NCBI GenBank assembly: GCA_021234155.1
Contig: JAJEKV010000045.1
Location: 8,355,105-8,419,104 of the forward strand
Source: Isoetes taiwanensis
Lineage: Eukaryota > Streptophyta > Lycopodiopsida > Isoetales > Isoetaceae
Direction: 5' to 3'
DNA: 64,000 nucleotides
The notes under the pieces were generated by a model, which had not been told where the DNA came from, did no database searches, and saw only the letters and a list, made by a program, of their open reading frames with translations. Both the position numbers and the translations under genes were made by a program. Positions 56,821-64,000 of the stretch are shown here, in pieces. The first letter of the stretch is position 1; each line of letters starts with the position of its first letter.

Positions 56821-59800
56821 GAAACATAAGAACATATATAGATCAGATATTTTTTGATAAGAATTATATGTTTATCAAATACAAGAATTTATCGCAGTCT
56901 TCAACACTGCAGTTGTTTCATTCTTAGTGGAAGCAAAAAATCTTAATTGAAATTATTTTGTTGTTCACTAAGTTGAATAAGTGCATGGATTTTTTAGAAA
57001 TGTGAACATGGGTGTGTTGGAATATATCTTGATATTGCAGGGATTTTGTAGAAATGTGGACATGTTGGTGTATTGAAACATATAGTATAGAATTTTGGGG
57101 ATCTATTTGGAGTAAAAGGAAGTTAAGAAGTCGAAAACTTATTAATGAAATATGGCATATTGCTTCCTGAAGATGCAATATTAAAGATGCTATAGTCAGG
57201 GAGACCTTCCTTATTCAAAAACCCCCGGCCAACCAAAAATCACCACATCACCCAAAAAAAATCCACGCAGGTAGCTATTTCTTTTGGACGAGTGGTTGTT
57301 ATGTCCGCCAAATATTTGAATGAAATATTTTTCTGCTACAGTGAAAAGGCAGAGATGAACTACTTACACAATGTAGCAATTGCACACAAAGAAGCAGATC
57401 AATTGAACTATATCGAACTATACTTGATCCTCTTCTGGACCAATCGATATTTCCTTGTTAATGAAATATGTCGCATTGCTCCCTAAGGATGCTAAGTTCA
57501 TCATGTCACATATGTGCATGATGCAAAAAGTAAGCACCTATATCTTATTTTAACATTGACAAAGAATAGGCAACCATAGCATATCTTATTTTATATTCAA
57601 GTGCAAAAAGTAGACCCTATATATGACCTTGGATAAGAACATCTATAACCTTGTTTCGTTCCTTGTTACTCAAGGCACTTTGAACCATTGACATATTTAT
57701 CAACAGTTAAAAGCTTCAAATGCACAAATTTTTGCACACCAAAGTACCACAGTTCTGCCTCTATCCTGTTTGTACAGTAACAACATAAATGTTCTGCATC
57801 CTGAGAGCACATGGATGCAGTATGAGGATGCTTAAAGCAGAATAAATATAAGTTAGTTGGTCGTTCCATTTCTAGCTCTTGGCCTCAGCTTGAGTCTATA
57901 CACAGTTTGCAAGAGGTACTATCATCGTCATCAATCTTAGTTCTTCAACCTTATGTAATTTGCTATTATTTAGGTAGTGCTAATTTATGCAATTGTACAT
58001 ATAATATATTTATGGCAATAAGGCAATATATTTACCGGTTGGCCTTTGCAGAAGGAATACAGGTTGGCCTTTGCAGAAGGGGACTGGACGTTAAAGAGGA
58101 TTTGGAGATGGTCCCCTTTAACAGACTATACCAAAGATATGGTCCAAAAAATGCTAGCGGCCTTTGTTTCATGCATGCTTTGCTCATTTGGGATGTAGAA
58201 ACAAGAGAACAAGTCGAACAAACGTATTTTTTAAGTAATACTATTCGTTGCAATTTTTTCATCATGAGCAAAATTATATCAGAAGCCCGCATACCAATGA
58301 TGAACAAAATTATATCAAAAGGAGTGTAACAAGCATGATCCCATATATGCAAGCAAAGCTATATCTCTAACTTATCTATATGTAACAAGAATACAATTCA
58401 GTGCAATCTTCACAAAGGGATAAATGTATTATTTAATGACCATTTTGGCAACATAATAACCAATTCTTTTGTAAAAGGGCACGTGCCCTTGCATATCGTG
58501 TTCCCTACAAAATCGAGTAAGAGCATCTTTCTAAAAAATGAAGCATAACATAGCAAGGAAGTATTTTAAGACATGCAAAGCATATTGGATTTGCATAAGA
58601 AGTTAGGACTTTAAATGAGGAATTGAAGAAGATACCTTTGTTGAACCATCCAATTTTTATCTGCACTAGGGCATAACACAATAGGCATCGATCCGAACTA
58701 TCGGATCGGCATTCTGGGAAGGGACGAGCAGCTATATATGCATTATTCATTCTTGTGGTTGATTATTGGCGTCTTCTCGTAGCAACGTCTCTTCCTTGCC
58801 CATTGCCTCTCGGCTCTATCCATCCTCTTCTCTTCCCTTTTAGATCGCTCTTCCTCTTTGCTTCCCTTCTCTTTCTCTTTTCTTCCCTTTTAGATTGCTC
58901 TTCCTTTTTCCTTCTCTTTTAGATTGCTCTTCCTCAAGGTGTTAGTTTTCTGTGACAAGTTATTTCTTTCCCTTACCTTGCACCTACTTTTTGGCACGAT
59001 CTAAGATTGTTTCTTGAAAGTAAACTTTGCTTTGCATGCTATGAGGCGGATTCACAAATTGAGAAATTATTTCTTAGAAGTATTCATCTTGCTTTTCCAG
59101 TTTCTATGCACTTTGCAGGCGTCTTAGAGGCATTCATCGTGCTTTGCCAGTTTCTATGGACTTTGCAGGCATGATTCATTCTTCCTTAGCACAATTGCTT
59201 CGTGCATACTGGCTGATTTATGCATGTCAATTGAAGAAGTAGATTTTCTCGCATGCATATCTGATCTAGATTGCTTTTTCGGATGGAATTCCTCGATTGC
59301 TTTTTCATATTTTGCACACTTCGCAGATGGTTGATTTTCTTACAGTGACACCAACGGTTTGGAGGTGGCCCTGGTATCTTTCTTTGTGGTATTTGGTTGC
59401 ATGCATAGCGAATTCGTTAGAATCGAATCAATTTATGGCGACTTGGGCAGCTCAGCTTACTCTGACGAATCATCTCATCTCGGCATGCTCCATCAATTTT
59501 AACTATTCTTCGCCTAGCCGTGCATACTGCTCCACTTTCTACAGGTGCGCTCTGTGCTCCCTTCTGCTGTTCGGTTTTTGCACAGACAAGTTTAGTTGCC
59601 CTTTTTCCACTTTATACTTTATAGAAATTCCATTTTGCATAATAACCAAATGCAAGAATGTAGTGTTGTTGTTAAGGTGTGGGTTTGTCATCTTATGGAT
59701 GATGAGGGTTCGAGTCGTGGTATTGCCAATCCATTTTTATTTAGCTTTAGTTGGTTAAGTTTAATGTTCCCACTAACCTATGCTTCCTATCTTCTAGTCA

Positions 59801-61719
59801 TCGTACAGACTTCGCTTTAGTGGGGCTCATCTCGCCAACTTTTGTTTTTGATCCTCTCATATTACAAGAAGCTTGACAGCTGATGCCAATTCAATGAGTC
59901 ATTGTTTTTAACCCAGTCATTTGTGCTTACCCTCTTTATCAATTTTGGCTATGCTTTCGACCTCAACCGCGACTTTAAACTCGATCTCCACTCAGTCTCC
60001 CGAATACTGTTATTTTCTTTTCGTTTTTTGGAGTTAAATTGTTGTATTTTCTTTGGCATGTCCTTCCTTGTTGCATGGCACATATTGTCGTGCTTCAAAA
60101 ATTTATTTGTATGATTTTTTGTGCATTATTATGGTGGACCATCATTGTGCATACAGGAGATAAAATGTTGTTGCTAGATCAATGGCATTTATAATTTTGG
60201 GACTTGTATTGTGATCAGAGCACTCTATTCTTCTTCTATAGACTCATCTTTATTTTCTTAGAGGTCTTATCTTTTTTCATCTTCTAGTTAGATAATGAGC
60301 TTGAGATGATATGTATTTTCCATTTGGTTGGCTTTTGTTTTCACTAACACTTTCCTTGGTCCATTGCCTATAACTTAGGGATGGAACCTTTGCAACCTCA
60401 AACTCCATCGTTGTAGTTTTGCCACTGTGTTCTTCAATGCACTTGTATCTAGAAGGACTTGCTTTCCAGGGGTTCATTTTCGCCATGCGGCCGCCTTTAT
60501 CTCTATGCATCACTAAGAATACATTACCACTCCTTATCTTAAACATTAGTATGTCAACATCTCACATATCTACTTATAACCAGCTATGATTTCCCTAACT
60601 CACAATTATTCATTTGGAAATATTCATTTGGACCTTTTCTGCCACCGAGTCCTTTTGGTTGGCTTATTCAATGTTGTCTAGATACATGCATGCGGGTATT
60701 TTTTCTAATTTTTTGCTATATATTCGAACATTTTTTATTTTATTTTATTGATATTGGTTATTTATCTTGAAGTTTTGAATTCACTATTCTAAACTATGTC
60801 CGGATATATGTTCTATGTTTCTAAAGTGGGTTTCACATAGTTTGGAGCTTTCTTGGTTAACAGAGTCTCAAACCTACTTACTTCCATGTATTCAAGGGTT
60901 CTTTGACAAATACTGTAGAAATATTTTACAGTTGCCTTTACAGTTACGTTGTCTAATGTTACATTCTGCACAACTTGTTTTTGCTCGTTCTATTTTTTAG
61001 CTAGCGTTGGGATGCTATTTTGAAATAGTTCTTTCTTGGACCACTTCAGTCGCCACCTTGAGGATTTATAGTTTGGGGATTTTGTGGCATGTCTGAATGG
61101 TGAATCCATATGATTTCCAACAGGTATTTTTGGCTCATACATTTTTGGGACCTTGTGCAAGGTTATTTTCTTATTGCATTTGTTTTCATTGGCTTGCATT
61201 CCTCTTTCTCGTATGTGTGCTTGCGCTTAAAACACGTTGCTTTGTTGTTCTTTGTAGAGACATTGCTCTGAGATCTGACATTATGTTGGCAATTGTCCTT
61301 CATCATGTAACATTGAAGCTTATCGAAGTTGTGTTCTATGTTCTTGGCAGTGGATGACATGTTATGTTGTTAGGTGGTTTTTCATTTTTTCAGACTCAGC
61401 ACATCTTTTATTGCGTATACAATAACAATTTTACGTCTTTGTGTGCTTCCTTGCTTACGTTCGCTCCACTTTGTTCTATTCGTAGTCAACTACTCTTTCC
61501 ATGCATAGCTTTACTTACAATATGTCACTTTACATAGTCATGTTGTTTTCAATTAATTTCACATGTCCATTATCTCATTTGCTTTATTATTGCAGACCAT
61601 ATGTACGTCACTAGCTTTACTACCGATACGTCATTTTACGTAGTCATTATATTCTCACTTGTCCTTTTCTTTTCTCATCCTACCATATGGCTAACCTCCT
61701 GGCACTCAACCGGGACCTT
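56821..61719. other. intergenic, no gene seen
   Basis: Open frames up to 153 codons exist (57907-58329, 59297-59758) but show no recognisable domain. A 22-bp doublet (ggttggcctttgcagaag) lies at 58038-58078. The 58780-59760 part is pyrimidine-rich on the + strand. A possible degenerate box B (gggttcgagtcgtgg, 59708) has no convincing box A. Confidence 0.45.
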
Positions 61720-63420
61720 AGCATTGTTGACCTTCACTTTCTCTTTTCCCTTGGCCATAATCTCACCTTGACTTTGGCTGCACATTTGACCTAAACTGCT
61801 TGTGCATAGCCATCTTACTTTTCTTCAAACTTAAGCCTCCTTTTGTTCCCTTCTTGACCCTCCTTTGGATTTGTGACATGTCTGCCACTTCTACCTCAAC
61901 CTCTTCCCTTATTTGTTAACTGTACTATTCATATTGCGGCATCTATTCATGGCTTTAAGCATATGGTCTTATTTTCCTTATGACATCTCATTTAGCACTG
62001 TCGTTTCTCTTTTATTTCGCATTTCCATATTGTTTCAAAATGTGTTGCATTGCATTATTTGTCGCAAACACGTCCTATTTGGCCACTTGTAGTTTGGCAT
62101 CGCATTCTTGAAAGTTGTTCTTTACATTTTTAGGTTTTTCGGCACTATCATTTTACTTCATTTGCATATTTGCTATTTAGCTTTATCTGGATATACTAAA
62201 TATTGCGTTTGGCACTCCATTGTAATTTTTTGACATGGGTTTCTATTGGATCATTTTTTTGATGCTTATCTTTATCTAGACGTGAAGTATACTGAGTTGT
62301 TGTGCACGAGGTATTATATTGAGCGCATTCTAATTTTGTGCATTTTGCTAGTCCTGCTTGATTATAATTGTCTCGGGGAGTTTGGTGCGCATATTCATCA
62401 TACAACATCTGAGTTTAAATGCATCATTTGAGCTTAAATGCATCATTTCAGCTTAGGTACTTGCTTTAACTATGTACTGTTCATATTTTTTGTATATATT
62501 AGTGAGCTTCATATTTGACAGTTGTTTACTCTACCCTCTTAGCGTATTATCAAGGGCCTCACTGGGATCTTGAGAGCGAACTCCACTTCCAGGAACTGCT
62601 TTCCATTTTTTCCAAGCTGTCATTAATTAGCTGCATTACCGCCTGCTTCTATTCTGCTGACTTGACCCCACCTTGCCTACTCTTAACCTTCGCTCCCACA
62701 TTCTGGTTCACGTGCATTCCTCGCACCTTATGCACATCCTTGTTAGGGAATCTGATTTGCCTTCAATCTCAATTTTCTTCTTGACATTCCTCTTGACTTT
62801 GCGCTCCCATGGCTACCACCTCTATCTCAACCTCGTTCCCATTCGGGTAAGTGTTATTTATATTAGGGCATCCATTCATATGTGTCGGCATGTTATCGAA
62901 TTGCCTTATGACATCTCATTCAAAAGTACCATTTAACATTTTCATATTGCTTTTTAAATGCGTTGCATCGCATTTTTGTTACAAATACGTTTTATTTGGC
63001 CAAACTTAGTCGTTAATAGCTGCATTACTGCCCCTTCTATTCTGTTAGCTTGACCCCACCTTGCCTACTCTTAATCTCCACCTTCGCTCTCCCATTCTTG
63101 TTCTCACACATTCCTCGCACTTTGTGAACCTTCTCGTTAGGGAATCTGATTTGCCTTCAATCTTACTTTTCTTCTTGACCTTCCTCTTGACTTTGTGCTC
63201 CCATGGTTTCACCTTTACCTCAACCTCGTTCCCATTCTGGTAAGTGTTATTTATATTGGTGCATCTATTCATAGGTTTCGGCATGCTATCAAATTTCCTT
63301 CTGACATCTCATTCACAGCTACCTTTTCTCTTTTAGTTACCATTTTCATATTGCTTTCCAAATGCATTACACATTTTGGTTACAAGTATATTTTATTTGG
63401 CCAATTTTAAGTTTACATTA
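61720..63420 (+). repeat. tandem duplication array, unit about 390 bp
   Basis: 62626-63000 and 63020-63410 are close copies: gctgcattac.gcc, cttgaccccaccttgcctac, gttagggaatctgatttgcc, ttcaatctYa, tcaacctcgttcccattc, taagtgttatttatatt and gacatctcattca. 61740-62110 is a more diverged third member (tctacctcaacctcttccct, catctattcat, gacatctcattta). Non-coding; likely decay of a larger element. Confidence 0.7.
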
Positions 63421-63574
63421 TGTCTTGTTTTTTACAGTTTTTAGGTTGTGACGTCCCTAAGGCCCCGAAGGGGCCAAAAATTTTTTTTTGCAACACAAAC
63501 CATTAACATCCAACATATAAAAATTAAATCCCCCAACACATAACAACCATTGACATTAATAACCAACACATAAC

Positions 63575-63665
63575 TACCATTGACATTAATTAACACAACC
63601 ATTGGGTCTAACACATTTAAATTAAAATCCCCCTTAAACCCCCTTTGGTTTGGTTTGGTTTTTAG
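63575..63665 (+). repeat. partner of the repeat at 936-1010
   Basis: cattaattaacacaaccatt, then aaattaaaatcccccttaaa and a tttggttt run, in the same orientation as 936-1010. Preceded by several acacataac.accattgacatt repeats (63530-63590). Confidence 0.55.
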
Positions 63666-64000
63666 GAAAACCTTAGTGAAAAGCGTACCAAAACACAAAG
63701 AAAACCCCCTGTTATTATGCTACATATTCATATATCATTTCACATCTTTTATACTTGCTTTATGTGCATACGACTTATTTGCATTTGGCACTTCATTGAG
63801 TTTTTGTGGCATGGGTTTTATATTGGATATATCCTCTTTGGTTCTCATTTTTCTCGTTATGACGTATTTGTGTTTGACACCCCATTGCATTTTTTACTAC
63901 AGACATGATGTATAGATACCATCCGTGTCGTTGACGTTTTTTACATTCTTATTGCAACCTTGTCTAGATTTTTCATTTTTTGGATCCTTTGTTCTCGTTA

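Noticed and set aside
59650-59735. Possible tRNA/SINE (gggttcgagtcgtgg)
   Set aside because: Box B is imperfect and the upstream sequence does not give a credible box A or D arm.
59297-59758. 153-codon ORF
   Set aside because: Low-complexity pyrimidine-rich sequence, no domain, overlapped by other open frames.

Overview
The window is nuclear DNA of a land plant. It has spliceable genes with GT-AG introns and an AT-rich intergenic background packed with plant-type transposable elements (CACTA, Helitron, Mutator-like, Tourist-like, LINE, TRIM). It holds one clearly intact host gene, a plant-type phosphoenolpyruvate carboxylase (PEPC) at 39657-43955 on the + strand. That gene has ten exons, 975 codons and the QNTG C-terminus. 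Several residues differ from the usual flowering-plant consensus, which suggests a non-flowering vascular plant such as a fern; this lineage guess is weak.

Layout. 1-5.3 kb: two inverted-repeat elements, a decayed DUF4283-type retroelement ORF (minus strand), a 146-bp tandem duplication and a Mutator-like element (4554-5329). 5.3-16.9 kb: mostly non-coding, with a decayed membrane-anchored GDS-motif gene (10880-11640), a palindromic GC-rich repeat (13.9-14.1 kb) and a broken transposon-like ORF (14552-15420). 16913-22865: a non-autonomous Helitron on the minus strand. 24.3-36.9 kb: a three-level nest. A LINE is split by an 11.3-kb CACTA element (24742-36087) that carries a dead TNP2 transposase and a TNPA-like gene. 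The CACTA element is itself invaded by a second Helitron of the same family (30942-35644). 37.7-39 kb: dispersed repeats just upstream of PEPC. 39.6-44.1 kb: PEPC.

Downstream of PEPC come a Tourist-like MITE (44655-44846), a GC-rich foldback (47711-47868), and a second Mutator-like element (49281-50381) that looks like a Pack-MULE with a captured acidic/Ser-rich reading frame. These are followed by a 5'-truncated LINE (50590-52544), a broken PEPC 3'-end duplicate that keeps its intron (52614-53152), and a third LINE (53310-55615). That LINE is interrupted by a tiny LTR retroelement (TRIM, about 53362-53890). 55.8-64 kb holds dispersed and tandem repeats with no convincing gene.

The most unusual object is the TRIM. 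Each of its direct terminal repeats contains a tRNA-Ala-like sequence with Pol III box A/box B. The 3' copy folds as a near-complete tRNA-Ala(UGC); the 5' copy lacks exactly the anticodon-arm region. An initiator-Met primer binding site, a polypurine tract and a flanking target-site duplication inside a LINE support the retroelement reading. The arrangement is analogous to Cassandra elements, which carry 5S rRNA in their LTRs.
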